Counted from the first letter of the stretch, positions 20,158 to 29,548 are shown. The stretch is DNA of 57,763 nt from JAGMDK01 sp023128695 (GCA_030628805.1 DAOVQG010000001.1:1-57763); one strand, 5' to 3'. Program-made: numbers and translations. The notes: generated from the letters alone by a model not told the origin.

Positions 20158-20591
20158 AAGCCGGGCCGGCATCCTGGCTCCGGCGACTTTGGCAATACGC
20201 CTTCCCGCGCTTCCTCGTGGTCGGGATCCTGAACACCGCGTTCGGTTACGGCGTCTACGCGGCCGGCATCCTCCTCGGGTTGCCCCGCCCGCCGGCCCTG
20301 TTGATCGCCACGGTTCTCGGTGTATTGTTCAACTTCAGGACCACGGGTTGGATCGTCTTCGGCAGCCGTGACAATCGGCTGCTGGCGCGGTTCATCCTGG
20401 TCTATGCAGCGATGTACATGTTTAACCTGGGCCTGCTCGAATTGCTGTGTCGGCGGATCGGGTTCGGATCATTGGTGGGCCAGGCGCTGAGCCTGCCGAT
20501 AGTGGTAGTGCTCACCTTTCTGGCCCTGAAAACGCTCGTCTTTCGTGCGCCGAAGCCACCGGCAAGATGCCGGTGCCACACAGAACAGTAG
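20154..20591 (+). CDS. GtrA-family membrane protein
   Basis: A 145-residue protein with four predicted membrane helices and the GtrA/DPMS-flippase signature FPRFLVVGILNTAFGYGVY. GtrA proteins are thought to flip undecaprenyl-linked sugars made by a GtrB-type transferase, which is encoded next. The start is GTG at 20154, overlapping the transketolase stop. The C-terminal residues after VFRAPK are encoded by a family B palindrome (CACCGGCAAGATGCCGGTG), and the TAG stop is the first codon of a family A element, so the tail is repeat-derived. Confidence 0.85.
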   Translation: MKAGPASWLRRLWQYAFPRFLVVGILNTAFGYGVYAAGILLGLPRPPALLIATVLGVLFNFRTTGWIVFGSRDNRLLARFILVYAAMYMFNLGLLELLCRRIGFGSLVGQALSLPIVVVLTFLALKTLVFRAPKPPARCRCHTEQ

Positions 20592-20695
20592 CGGCCGGCC
20601 CCCGTGCCGGCCGAATTCACCGGCAAGATGCCGGTGCCACACAAAAGAGTAGCGGCCGGCCACCGTGCCGGCCGCAGGGTGATAAGGTGATAAGG
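20555..20695. repeat. Alternating family B and A elements and octamers after gtrA
   Basis: Two B+A pairs (CACCGGCAAGATGCCGGTG followed by GTAGCGGCCGGCC...) start at about 20555 and 20617. They are followed by two GGTGATAA octamers at 20678-20693, the inverted form of the first unit of the atpC array. The gtrA tail overlaps the first pair. Confidence 0.85.
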
Positions 20696-20696
20696 T

Positions 20697-20814
20697 CTAG
20701 AGCAATTTCAGAAACAGTCCGTTGCTGGGGGAGGGCGAGCCTCCCGGCGAGCCGCGGCTCGGCAGGAGCCTCGCCCTCCCACTGGACGCCGGATGTTTTT
20801 TGAAACGGCTCTAG
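20697..20814. mobile_element. MITE-like element, left copy (family D core)
   Basis: A 118-bp element bounded by CTAG on both sides. Its ends are CTAGAGCAATTTCAGAAA and, inverted, CTAGAGCCGTTTCAAAAAA. The core is a family D palindrome (GGGAGGGCGAGCCTCCCGGC ... CAGGAGCCTCGCCCTCCC). A second copy in opposite orientation lies at 21829-21967 on the other side of the glycosyltransferase. It is followed by three 7-bp GTTTCTA units at 20821-20841. Confidence 0.85.
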
Positions 20815-20857
20815 TATCCAGTTTCTAGTTTCTAGTTTCTAGACGTAACGGCTTGCT

Positions 20858-21832
20858 ATGGTAGAAAAACGCCAGAAGTTGATTAGCATTGTCACGCCGG
20901 TCTTCAACGAGCAGGAAAACGTCCTCGATTGCTACGCGGCGATCAAACAGGTATTCGAACACGATCTGCCCGAGTACGACTACGAGCACATCTTTTGCGA
21001 CAACCTATCCACCGATGACACCGTCCCGATCCTGAGGAAGCTGGCCGCCGAGGATGCCCGCGTCAAAGTCATCATCAACGCCCGCAACTTCGGCATCCTC
21101 CGCTCGACTTTCAACGCCCTGCTGAGCACTTCCGGCGACGCCGTCGTCGTGCTCTTCCCGGTCGATCTCCAGGACCCCCCGGAGCTGATCGTCGAGTTTG
21201 TCCGCCGCTGGGAGGAGGGGCACGAAGTCGTCTACGGCGTCCGCACGAACCGCGAAGAGAACTTCATCATGAAGACCGTCCGGCGAATCTACTACCGGAT
21301 CGTCAGCCGGCTGGCCGATATCAGCATCCCGCCGGACGTCGGCTCGTTCCAGCTCGTGGACCGGGCGGTGATCGCAGCGTTGCGGCAGTGCGACGATTAC
21401 TACCCGCACATTCCCGGCATGATCGCCAGTTGCGGCTTCCGCTCCACGGGGATTCCCTACACTTGGCGGGCCCGCCAAAAGGGCAAAACCAAGAACCGCC
21501 TGTACCACCTGATCGATGAGGGTTTGAACGGGCTGATTTCGTTTACCCGGGTACCGATGCGGCTGTGCCTGTTCGCGGGCCTGGTGCTGTCCATCCTGAG
21601 CTTGGGCTATGCCCTCTTCAGCCTGGTGGTCACGCTGGTGTACTACCAGGAATTCATACCCCCCGGCATCCCGACACTCATCGTCGCCATCTTCTTCTTC
21701 TCGGGCGTACAGCTTTTCTTCTTCGGCGTTTTGGGGGAGTACATCAGTGCCATTCACTTCCAGGTCCGCAAGCGTCCCCTGGTGGTCGAACGCGAGCGGA
21801 TCAATTTCGAGCGGAAGGAAGACCCCGACTAG
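20858..21832 (+). CDS. GtrB/DPM1-like family 2 glycosyltransferase
   Basis: A 324-residue polyprenyl-phosphate glycosyltransferase that loads a sugar onto the lipid carrier at the inner face of the membrane. The GT-A domain begins ISIVTPVFNEQENV, with metal/nucleotide motifs DNLSTDDT and FPVDLQDPPELI and the acceptor region DVGSFQLVDR. Two C-terminal membrane helices follow (residues about 230-255 and 270-290). It fits with GtrA upstream. The gene is bracketed by inverted MITE-like elements, and its TAG stop is part of the right element's CTAGAGCC end. Confidence 0.9.
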   Translation: MVEKRQKLISIVTPVFNEQENVLDCYAAIKQVFEHDLPEYDYEHIFCDNLSTDDTVPILRKLAAEDARVKVIINARNFGILRSTFNALLSTSGDAVVVLFPVDLQDPPELIVEFVRRWEEGHEVVYGVRTNREENFIMKTVRRIYYRIVSRLADISIPPDVGSFQLVDRAVIAALRQCDDYYPHIPGMIASCGFRSTGIPYTWRARQKGKTKNRLYHLIDEGLNGLISFTRVPMRLCLFAGLVLSILSLGYALFSLVVTLVYYQEFIPPGIPTLIVAIFFFSGVQLFFFGVLGEYISAIHFQVRKRPLVVERERINFERKEDPD

Positions 21833-21967
21833 AGCCGTTTCAGAAAACATCTGGCGTCCGTCGGGAGGGCGAGGCTCCTGCCGAGCCGCGGCTCGCCGGG
21901 AGGCTCGCCCTCCCAAAGTAGAGGCTCGCCCTCCCCAAGCGACGGACTTTTTCTGAAATTGCTTTAG
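21829..21967. mobile_element. MITE-like element, right copy, inverted
   Basis: A 139-bp element starting CTAGAGCCGTTTCAGAAAAC and ending TCTGAAATTGCTTTAG. The family D core is GGGAGGGCGAGGCTCCTGCC and its inverted partner, with an extra copy of the right arm. Relative to 20697-20814 the ends are swapped, so the two copies are inverted around the glycosyltransferase gene. Confidence 0.85.
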
Positions 21968-21979
21968 TGCGGCAGACTG

Positions 21980-24900
21980 TCAAGGTCTGATGCCGGTCGA
22001 GGTGGCCAGGCCGGTGAAGCGGCGGGAGCCGAGGGTCCATTCGGGGATGCCCTCGGGCCAGAGCGAGATCGAAACGGTGAAATCGTCATCTACGTTGTCG
22101 TACTCGAAGTTCAGTCCAATGTACCAGCGCGGCAGCTTGCGGATGTACGCCAACGCAACTTCGCCCAGATCGCCGGTATCCACGTCGTACCAGCAGCGAA
22201 CGGCGGTGATGTGCTTTTCGGTGAGCTTGTAGTTCCAACCGCCGCCGATGAGGCTCATGTCAATGTCGCCGGCGTAACGAGCGCCTAAGACGTACGCCAG
22301 CCGCGGGCTGCGCTCGACGGCCAGAGAGACGTTGTGCCGATCGAAGCTCCAGTCGTTCAGGTCGACGTTGAAGTCGTACAGCAAGCTGGTGGTATCACTG
22401 AGGCGATAGATCAGGTCCCCGGCCATGTAGTTCCGCGTGCGGCTGTTCTCGGGACGGTACGGATTGGCGTAGCCGTTGGATATTTCCCGGCGGCCATCTG
22501 TATCCCCGAAGACGCCGGCCTCGATGTTAAGAATCAGCAGATCAACCGTACGGCGTTGATCTTCAGGGCCGCGTTTGGTCTGCCAGGTCTGCCGCACGCC
22601 GGCCGTGATGCCGTAGAAGCCGTCGATGGTCTCGATCCCGTAGTCGAAGGGGGTGATATACTCGCTACGGGTATTGCTGTGCCCCCACCAAGCGGCGAAG
22701 TCGGGCTTGATGATGTGCCGGATGCGGTGGATGTCGAACAGCTCGGACTCAATATCGTCATAGACGCGGCTGAAGCTGGTGCCGCCGCGAATCCCGTAGA
22801 CGCCGAGCCCGCGCCACAGGGCTCCATCGGCCAGCGGTTGGCCGTCCCAATAGGTGCCGCGGAAGGAGGCGAAGGGCACGACATTGAGCGGCCCGAGCTT
22901 GAGCGGCAGTTCGGCCTCCTGCCGCAGGCCGGTGCGGAAGGTCACGTCGGTGCGGCCGTCATTATTGAAGCGGCGGAACTCATAGTAGTGCCGCTCGTCG
23001 GGCAGGTAACGCACGGCGCCCACGTGCGACTCATGATAGAGCACGATCGGGTCGAGGAAGGTGTCGCCGATGCGGCGGTAGGTCAGCTCGGGCACGTGCT
23101 CGGTTTGCGTGAGCCAGTCGAGCAGCTTCCAATTGGCCAGCAGCGTGATCGCCTCTGTGTCGCGGGCCCGCTTGAGGTAAACCGCCGTCTCCTGCTCTTT
23201 ACCCTCGTGAAACTCGGATTTCTCGTATTCTTCCAGGAAATAGGGGTCGCTGATGTACGCCACCTCGAGCGTGGCTTCCCAGTCGTACGGCAGATAATGG
23301 CGATGTCGCCAGAGAACCCGGCCGCGTTCCTTCGTGCTGGGTTTCTCGACAGACTTACGGAGCGGGCCGAGGTTGTCCTCGCCGTCATCGTGGATGTAGT
23401 AGCCGCGGAAGAGGCCGAAGTGATCCTCGCGCTCGTAGTCCAGGTTGACGCCGGTGGCCGGCCCACGCCGCGAGAAGTAGTCCATCCGCAGGGTAGCGTC
23501 GTAGCCCTCCGGCGGCTGCACGCCCAGCAGGTTGAATAAGTACCAACTGGTTTCAAGCTCGGCCCCGCGATCGCCGCTGTAGCCGGTTCTTATGCGGCGG
23601 ATCAGGGTTTCGCTCTCCTGGAGCGTGCCCTTGCTGTACGGCCACCAGAGCAGCGGAACGCCCTCGATATTCAACGTGGCGTTCTTCAATTCGTAGTTGC
23701 CCGTGATGGGGCCGATCGCACGTCCTTCGGAGTCACGCGCCGTCGCGTCGCGGATGACCACTCGCTCGGCACCCACATGGTAGCTCGGCGTGTAAAACTC
23801 ACTGGTCGTGACAACCGCGTCCTCGGCGGAAAACTCGCCCGCCGCGAGCTGACGAATCTCGGCCGCCCGGATGTACAACGGAATGCCGCGGTCCGGGATG
23901 TCGGCCCGAAAGACGGCGTCCAGGATCAACGCCCGCTCGTGCTCGAAGTCGTAGTACAGCCGGTGCGCGCGGACGAAGCGGCTGCCCAGCGACAAGACCA
24001 CGTCGCCTTCAAGATACACGGCCCGGACGCTAGCTGGTCCGCCGGCGGCATCCAATCCCAACAGGCCGGGCGTCTTCGGCGGCTCTTCTTCGCGGGTCTC
24101 ACGCTGCGGGCGCGGCGGCTCCTGGTCCGACGGGGCCGCATCGTCTGTTGGGATTTCGTCGGCCTGTGGCGCGCTGCGTTGTTCGCCTTCCACCTCCGCG
24201 CCGAAGAACGAGCCGGCCATCTCCTCGGCCGGGAAAACGACGGCGCTGTCGGCCCGAATCTCCAGCACTGGTGCGTCGGGGCCGCCGGCCTGCGAGAAGT
24301 ACACCCGCCCCGTCGAGACAAAGACCCGCTCCCCGGCGGGCGTCTGGGCGGGCTCAACGACCGGCAGACGATACCGTATCACCCGCGGCGGCCGTTCCAC
24401 CCGCGGCCGACGGGCCTCCGAGGGGCGGACTACCCCCGGTGCGGCCTCGGCCGACGGAAGCTGGACGCCTTCGATCAAAGCCCGGTCACGCAGGGCCTGC
24501 CGGTAGAGCGGAGACTCTTCCAAGCTCTCCGGCACGTGCGCGTCCTGGTACTTGATGATCTGCCCGGAAGTGCGCAAGCCTCGCACCAGCAGCACGTTAT
24601 CAACCGTTACCGTCCCGCCCGGCTCGTGGACTTCCGCGTTTTCCGAGAGATAGACCGTCAGCTCGTAGTACTTGCGTCCCTCCGGCTCGGTGCGCCCCGG
24701 CGTGATCCAAACCACGGCGTTGTTGGCCGACAGCCGCCGCCGACCCATGTCCAGCCGGAAGCCGCCGTTGAACATCAGCACCGGCGTGCCGTCATCCTGC
24801 TTCCATTGGCGGACGTAGCGGCCGCGCAGCTCGACATCGAGATCGGCGACCGCGGAAGCCAATAGTGGCTCGTCACTCATATCGTACTGGGGCAGCGGAG

Positions 24901-24997
24901 CCGCCGGTACGGCGAGAACAGCCAGCGCGAGCGCCGCGCAGGCAGCCCAGCGTGGCCGAGCAAGCGACAAACTGAAGTAACGATCAGACCGCACCAA
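21980..24997 (-). CDS. LptD/OstA-like outer-membrane LPS-assembly protein
   Basis: A large outer-membrane protein of about 1005 residues. It has a signal-like N-terminus (RWAACAALALAVLAVPAAPLP), two OstA-like beta-jellyroll stretches (VYLEGDVVLSLGSRFVRAHR, LYYDFEHERALILDA), then LYIRAAEIRQLAAGEFSAED and a long C-terminal barrel with alternating aromatic residues (NLDYEREDHFGLFRGYYIHD, then LNFEYDNVDDDFTVSISLWPEG). LptD inserts lipopolysaccharide into the outer leaflet. An insert rich in Glu/Pro/Arg lies between the two OstA-like regions. The start is uncertain: TTG at 24997 or GTG at 24994, neither with a strong ribosome site. Confidence 0.8.
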   Translation of the reverse strand: MVRSDRYFSLSLARPRWAACAALALAVLAVPAAPLPQYDMSDEPLLASAVADLDVELRGRYVRQWKQDDGTPVLMFNGGFRLDMGRRRLSANNAVVWITPGRTEPEGRKYYELTVYLSENAEVHEPGGTVTVDNVLLVRGLRTSGQIIKYQDAHVPESLEESPLYRQALRDRALIEGVQLPSAEAAPGVVRPSEARRPRVERPPRVIRYRLPVVEPAQTPAGERVFVSTGRVYFSQAGGPDAPVLEIRADSAVVFPAEEMAGSFFGAEVEGEQRSAPQADEIPTDDAAPSDQEPPRPQRETREEEPPKTPGLLGLDAAGGPASVRAVYLEGDVVLSLGSRFVRAHRLYYDFEHERALILDAVFRADIPDRGIPLYIRAAEIRQLAAGEFSAEDAVVTTSEFYTPSYHVGAERVVIRDATARDSEGRAIGPITGNYELKNATLNIEGVPLLWWPYSKGTLQESETLIRRIRTGYSGDRGAELETSWYLFNLLGVQPPEGYDATLRMDYFSRRGPATGVNLDYEREDHFGLFRGYYIHDDGEDNLGPLRKSVEKPSTKERGRVLWRHRHYLPYDWEATLEVAYISDPYFLEEYEKSEFHEGKEQETAVYLKRARDTEAITLLANWKLLDWLTQTEHVPELTYRRIGDTFLDPIVLYHESHVGAVRYLPDERHYYEFRRFNNDGRTDVTFRTGLRQEAELPLKLGPLNVVPFASFRGTYWDGQPLADGALWRGLGVYGIRGGTSFSRVYDDIESELFDIHRIRHIIKPDFAAWWGHSNTRSEYITPFDYGIETIDGFYGITAGVRQTWQTKRGPEDQRRTVDLLILNIEAGVFGDTDGRREISNGYANPYRPENSRTRNYMAGDLIYRLSDTTSLLYDFNVDLNDWSFDRHNVSLAVERSPRLAYVLGARYAGDIDMSLIGGGWNYKLTEKHITAVRCWYDVDTGDLGEVALAYIRKLPRWYIGLNFEYDNVDDDFTVSISLWPEGIPEWTLGSRRFTGLATSTGIRP

Positions 24998-25120
24998 TGG
25001 ATCCCGGAAAGTGGTCTCTTACACAGGAGCCATTATCGAGCGACCGCCTCGCGGGTCAATGGCGCCGGGGGAAGTGCGCGTGTCGGTTTTACGGGAAAGC
25101 TCGGGGGCTGTATCATCCGA

Positions 25121-25262
25121 GCCCCGTACGGGGCTTCGTGCTTCGGACTTCGTGCTTCGGACTGCGGGCTTCGGATCACAGCCCTGAAAGGGCGGAAGTC
25201 GTTAGCCGGGGGCGTCAGCCCCCGGGAGCGTTGGAGCAGGGATGCGAGCCCCAGCGGGGCGA
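25121..25262. repeat. Repeats upstream of purF
   Basis: A perfect palindrome GCCCCGTACGGGGC (25121-25134) is followed by 14-bp tandem units TTCGTGCTTCGGAC (25135-25162, plus a degenerate third). Then come short GC palindromes such as GGGGGCGTCAGCCCCC. The 294-bp lptD-purF divergent spacer contains nothing else I can name. Confidence 0.7.
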
Positions 25263-25291
25263 AAGAAAACGCCGTTCCGATTCGAGTCGTT

Positions 25292-26752
25292 ATGTCTTCA
25301 ATTCATCACCATTGCGGACTATTCGGGATTGCCAATCATCCCGCCGCCGCCGAGTTGACTTATCTGGGGCTCTACGCCCAGCAGCATCGCGGACAGGAAT
25401 CCGCGGGCATATGTTCGTCCAACGGAGGGACCCTCACGCGGCGCGGCGGGCTGGGGCTTGTCACCGACGCGATCAGCCAGCGGGATTTAGAGGAGTTGCG
25501 GAATCCACTCGCGATCGGCCACGTGCGCTATTCTACGACCGGATCGTGCAGCGAATCGAACACCCAGCCGCTGCTGGTGACCTGTTCGATCGGGCAGGTG
25601 GCCATCTGCCACAACGGCAATCTGGTCAACGCCGGCGTGATGCGACGCGAGTTTGAGCAGCACGGCCACATCTTCGTGACCACCTCGGACACAGAGGTCA
25701 TCCTGCACATGTTGGCCGACAAGAGGTTCACCGAAAAGCCCGATCCGCTGGCCGCCGTCTTGCGGCACTTATGCGGATCGTATTGCCTGCTAATTCAGTA
25801 CCCGGACCGTCTGGAAGCGGTGCGCGACCCATCGGGCAACCGTCCGCTGTGCCTGGGACGGCTCGACGAGGCCTGGATCGTGGCCAGTGAGACATGTGCC
25901 CTCGACATCGTTGACGCCGAGTATGTGCGCGATGTTGACCCGGGGGAGATCGTGACGCTCTCGGAAAGCGGGCTGTCGTCACGCCGGTTTGTGGAAGAGG
26001 GTGTGGTCCGCCGGGCGCACTGCATCTTCGAGCACATCTACTTTGCCGACCCCTCGAGCCAGATCTTCGGGGACAACGTTCATCTGGTGCGGATGGAGAT
26101 GGGGCGGGCCCTGGCTCGCGAGGCGCCGGCCGACGGGGACCTGGTGGTGCCGGTACCTAATTGCGCCCGTTGCGCGGCCCTGGGCTACCATGAAGCCTCC
26201 GGGATTCAAATCGGGCGCGGGTTTACGACCAACCACTACATCGGACGCTCCTTCATTCAACCCACGCAATCGATCCGCGATCTGACCGTGCGGCTGAAGC
26301 TCAACCCGATTCGCGGCAGCATCGAGGGGAAGCGGCTGGTGGTCGTCGAAGACTCGGTCGTCCGCGGGACGACGACGCGCGGCAAGATGCGCTCACTACG
26401 GACGGCGGGCGCCAAGGAGATTCACCTCCGCGTCGCCAGCCCGCCGATCCGGCATCCCTGTTACTACGGCATCGATTTTCCCAGTCGCGAGGAATTGATC
26501 GCCAACGGGCGGACGGTGGCGCAGATCCGAGAGTACCTGGGCGTGGACTCACTGGAATACCTCTCACTGGACGGAATGCTGGCCGCGGCAAAAACCGCCC
26601 ACGAGGATTTCTGCCATGCCTGCTTCACCGGCGATTACCCGATCCCCATCGATCCGACATTTCAAAAGGATTTGTTCGAGCGGCGTCAGCTCCGCTTCTT
26701 CGATGCCGTGGGAATCCGTCCTCACTCGCCGAATAGCGCGGCTAACTCCTGA
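25292..26752 (+). CDS. purF: Amidophosphoribosyltransferase
   Basis: First committed step of purine synthesis: PRPP plus glutamine to 5-phosphoribosylamine. 486 residues. A seven-residue propeptide (MSSIHHH) precedes the N-terminal nucleophile in CGLFGIANH. The glutaminase domain has LYAQQHRGQESAGI, GHVRYSTTG, CHNGNLVNA and SDTEVILHM. The phosphoribosyltransferase domain carries VVVEDSVVRGTTT. Cysteines in RHPCYYGIDFPS and DFCHACFTGDYP are consistent with the [4Fe-4S] cluster of the Bacillus-type enzyme. Its last 31 bases overlap the convergent beta-helix gene. Confidence 0.96.
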   Translation: MSSIHHHCGLFGIANHPAAAELTYLGLYAQQHRGQESAGICSSNGGTLTRRGGLGLVTDAISQRDLEELRNPLAIGHVRYSTTGSCSESNTQPLLVTCSIGQVAICHNGNLVNAGVMRREFEQHGHIFVTTSDTEVILHMLADKRFTEKPDPLAAVLRHLCGSYCLLIQYPDRLEAVRDPSGNRPLCLGRLDEAWIVASETCALDIVDAEYVRDVDPGEIVTLSESGLSSRRFVEEGVVRRAHCIFEHIYFADPSSQIFGDNVHLVRMEMGRALAREAPADGDLVVPVPNCARCAALGYHEASGIQIGRGFTTNHYIGRSFIQPTQSIRDLTVRLKLNPIRGSIEGKRLVVVEDSVVRGTTTRGKMRSLRTAGAKEIHLRVASPPIRHPCYYGIDFPSREELIANGRTVAQIREYLGVDSLEYLSLDGMLAAAKTAHEDFCHACFTGDYPIPIDPTFQKDLFERRQLRFFDAVGIRPHSPNSAANS

Positions 26753-28650
26753 AGTTCAGAGAGGATTGTCGGCTGGTGCCATTCGAGGGGGGCCAGGCTC
26801 ATGCTTGTGCTGATCAGTTGGAGGAACGGGTCAATGTCTGCCCAGGTCACGTCGCCGTCGTAATTGCAGTCGGCATTGAGCCAGTTACAGTCCGGGTACT
26901 TTTCGCAATAGACGGCCTCGCCGACGAGAGCCAGGGTGAAGGGGTCGATGTCACGCCAATCGAGCTGTCGATCGCAGTTCATGTCGCCCCGCTCGTACTC
27001 CCCATCCAGGCACTCATAGGAACCCTGGTCAACGCGCGCCCCCACGATCCGCTCGTCCCAATCCAGATCAACCGGCAGAGGTTCCTGTGTATCGCTGTCC
27101 TGGTCCAAATCCAAGACATCGGACGGCAAGGCCGCGTCGCTGCCGGCATTGACACTGGTTGAACTCGCCGGCAGCCGCAGGTCGTCGTCGCTCGTGCCCT
27201 CGATTCCGTCCGCTCCGGTTGGGTCGAGAAAGCTCGGATCGGTATTAATGTTCCCCTCACCGCCGAAACTCCCGGTCAGACCCTGGACGCAGCAGTAGTT
27301 GACGGCGAGTTGGCCCTCGCCGCTGTGGGCAAGCTGGGCGGTTTCATTCGTCCCGTCGCGGTTGCGGTTCCTCCAGAAAATGCAGTTGGTAATGATCGGA
27401 TCCGCGCTCACGTTGTGGAAGCCGCCGGCCCCGCTGGTACCGTTGTTCCAATTTGCAAAGAACGTACAGGTGTCAAGCGTCGCGGCGGCTTCGCGATTGT
27501 AGAATCCGCCGGCCTTCTTCAGCGAGGTGTTGCCGATCAGCGTGCAATTGGCCAGGGTCAAGGAGCCGCCCCTGGAGTAGATGCCCCCGCCCTCATCAAG
27601 AGCCCAGTTCTCCGCCAGCTTGCAGTTCACGAGTAACTGGGTTCCCTCGGTATTATAAATGGCCCCCCCGCAATCGCTGGTTATATTGTCGATGAATTGA
27701 CAACCGACCAAGGTCAGGTCGCCGGCGTTGTTGTAGAGTGCCCCGCCGCCATCCGCGTCAAGGGTCCAGTCGTTCAGGACCGAGTTGCTGAGGAACTGGC
27801 AGTCTTCTACACGCACCGTTCCCAGATAAATGTGCCAGGCGCCGCCATAGAGCTCGGCCCAGTTCCCGGCAAAACGGCATTCGCCGGCGAACAGGCTGGC
27901 CGAAACAGAGTAGATCGCGCCCCCGCCCAAGTCTGAAATATTGTCCAGGAAATCGCATTGAACAAGCGTCTGCGTACCGCCGAAACTGGCTAACGCGCCC
28001 CCCTCCCCGTTGGCGGTATTTCGCAGGAATCCGCAATTCGTGACGGTTGAGCTCGCGTTGTTGCGATTGAGCAAGGCCGCCCCGCCGCCGGAACCGGCCC
28101 AGTTATCACAAAAGGTGCAGTTCACCAGCGTGAGGCTCGCCAGTGTGTTGAGTAGTCCGCCTCCACCGTCGTCGGGGTAGCCGGCGTTGGCATTCCCGCC
28201 CGTGATGACGAAGCCGTCCAAAAGCCCTGAAACGCCCCCACCGAAGGATGTCACCACGTGATAACTGTTGTCGCTGATATCTTCCACGACCCCGATATCA
28301 CCGCTGAGAATGCTTGGGTAGGCCACCTGGTCACGCAAATCCGGGTTCAGTTCCCCCTGGCCGGCATAGCCTCCGTAGACGGAAACCTCGTTGCCAAGCT
28401 CGAACGAGCGCGAGCGCTCGCCGGTGCCTTGGTCAGGGTAATACACTCCCGCGGCCACGAGAATGACGTCGCCGGGCCTGGCGGCCGTAAGCGCGTCCTG
28501 CAAATCGGCGCAAGCCATGCCCCAACCCGTTCCAGTGCCGCTGGGGTCCGTGTCGGCATCGACGTAAATGACGGTTGCCTGCGCGGACAGGGCCAGCGCG
28601 AGCATGACAGATAGTCGCACGCCTAGATATGGAATGCGTTTGCACTTCAT
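26722..28650 (-). CDS. Secreted parallel beta-helix protein with dockerin-like tail
   Basis: A 642-residue exported protein. The ATG at 28650 is preceded by AGAGGG six bases upstream and opens a signal peptide (MKCKRIPYLGVRLSVMLALALSAQA). The N-terminal IYVDADTDPSGTGTGWG region is typical of choice-of-anchor/polymorphic beta-helix proteins. The body has many right-handed helix turns (NCTFCDNWAGSGGGAALLN, NCGFLRNTANGEGGALAS, NCKLAENWALDEGGGIYS). The tail from about residue 555 has two calcium-loop motifs, GDMNCDRQLDWRDIDPF and NADCNYDGDVTWADIDPF. Function is unknown; carbohydrate binding or adhesion is possible. It overlaps purF tail-to-tail. Confidence 0.85.
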   Translation of the reverse strand: MKCKRIPYLGVRLSVMLALALSAQATVIYVDADTDPSGTGTGWGMACADLQDALTAARPGDVILVAAGVYYPDQGTGERSRSFELGNEVSVYGGYAGQGELNPDLRDQVAYPSILSGDIGVVEDISDNSYHVVTSFGGGVSGLLDGFVITGGNANAGYPDDGGGGLLNTLASLTLVNCTFCDNWAGSGGGAALLNRNNASSTVTNCGFLRNTANGEGGALASFGGTQTLVQCDFLDNISDLGGGAIYSVSASLFAGECRFAGNWAELYGGAWHIYLGTVRVEDCQFLSNSVLNDWTLDADGGGALYNNAGDLTLVGCQFIDNITSDCGGAIYNTEGTQLLVNCKLAENWALDEGGGIYSRGGSLTLANCTLIGNTSLKKAGGFYNREAAATLDTCTFFANWNNGTSGAGGFHNVSADPIITNCIFWRNRNRDGTNETAQLAHSGEGQLAVNYCCVQGLTGSFGGEGNINTDPSFLDPTGADGIEGTSDDDLRLPASSTSVNAGSDAALPSDVLDLDQDSDTQEPLPVDLDWDERIVGARVDQGSYECLDGEYERGDMNCDRQLDWRDIDPFTLALVGEAVYCEKYPDCNWLNADCNYDGDVTWADIDPFLQLISTSMSLAPLEWHQPTILSELQELAALFGE

Positions 28651-28794
28651 CGTGTCCCTCTGCATCAGCCTATCCCAGCGCAAGGCGCTGCTGAGTGACC
28701 AGATATACAATTATAATCGGCGCTCAGACATCCCACGGTTTACGCAAGCGCTCAGGTTATTCGAGATACCGGGGCAACTTGTGAAACGGAAAAC

Positions 28795-28821
28795 GGACCG
28801 CCCGTCTTGTACAGGCGGCCC
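28795..28821 (-). terminator. Intrinsic terminator after the first PEP-CTERM gene
   Basis: Minus strand: stem GGGCCGCC/GGCGGTCC with a 12-base loop, followed by GTTTTCCGTTT. It is correctly placed 35 bp downstream of the stop of the gene at 28856. Confidence 0.6.
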
Positions 28822-28855
28822 GCGGGGATATCAAACACACATGCGACCGTTGGGC

Positions 28856-29548
28856 CTAGCGACGTCTCACCAACGCCAACGCCCCCAGTGCCAGCAGTGA
28901 GAAGGTCGCCGGCTCCGGAATAATATGGTACGTGTAGGTTACCTCAAGGTACACATCGAGCACCGCGTGCTCTACTTCGAGTTGGTACATAGCCGGGGTC
29001 GGATCCCACTGCACGTCGTTCACCATCGTATCAGGAGTGATCTCGAAATCGATCGTGGCCGGCGGATTGTAATACGCGGCAAGGTTCGTCACGAACCAAG
29101 TCGCACCCAATTCGGGAGCATACGTGAGTGTGTCGAACAAGTGCCCGTCCGGCGGGGTCGGATCCCAGGCATCCCCATCACCATCGTCAGCAGCCAGAGT
29201 AACCGGGTCGCTGGCGATCTCCTTGCTGCCGGTCACAGTGAAGGTAGGATTGTCCGGCCCGGTCACGCCGAAAATACGAATCATGCGGGCGTTCGCAGCG
29301 GCGCTCTGGAACTCGTCATCATTGTCGGCCGAGATGTCGACCGAACCGCTATGCATGCATTGGATGAGAACATTATCCAGCACCCACAAGCCGCCATGGC
29401 CATCGAACGATGGCACATCTACAGTCTGAGGAGGTTCCAGATCACTCACAAAATGTGCCGTGCCCGATGTGTGCATGACGCTTTCCGCCAGCGCGCCCGG
29501 AACTAGAAGACCCGCAACAACTAGCGCAACAATCCCCACTTTAGTCAT
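28856..29548 (-). CDS. PEP-CTERM sorted exported protein
   Basis: A 230-residue secreted protein with signal peptide (VGIVALVVAGLLVPGALA) and a C-terminal PEP-CTERM sorting tail, IPEPATFSLLALGALALVRRR. That tail is normally recognised and cleaved by an exosortase; none is in this window. The central region is predicted beta-rich and matches no domain I know. It differs in sequence from the three PEP-CTERM paralogues further along. Confidence 0.85.
   Translation of the reverse strand: MTKVGIVALVVAGLLVPGALAESVMHTSGTAHFVSDLEPPQTVDVPSFDGHGGLWVLDNVLIQCMHSGSVDISADNDDEFQSAAANARMIRIFGVTGPDNPTFTVTGSKEIASDPVTLAADDGDGDAWDPTPPDGHLFDTLTYAPELGATWFVTNLAAYYNPPATIDFEITPDTMVNDVQWDPTPAMYQLEVEHAVLDVYLEVTYTYHIIPEPATFSLLALGALALVRRR

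Noticed and set aside
22334..24865. Long frames antisense to lptD
   Set aside because: Shadow frames on a long GC-rich gene; no conserved motif seen.
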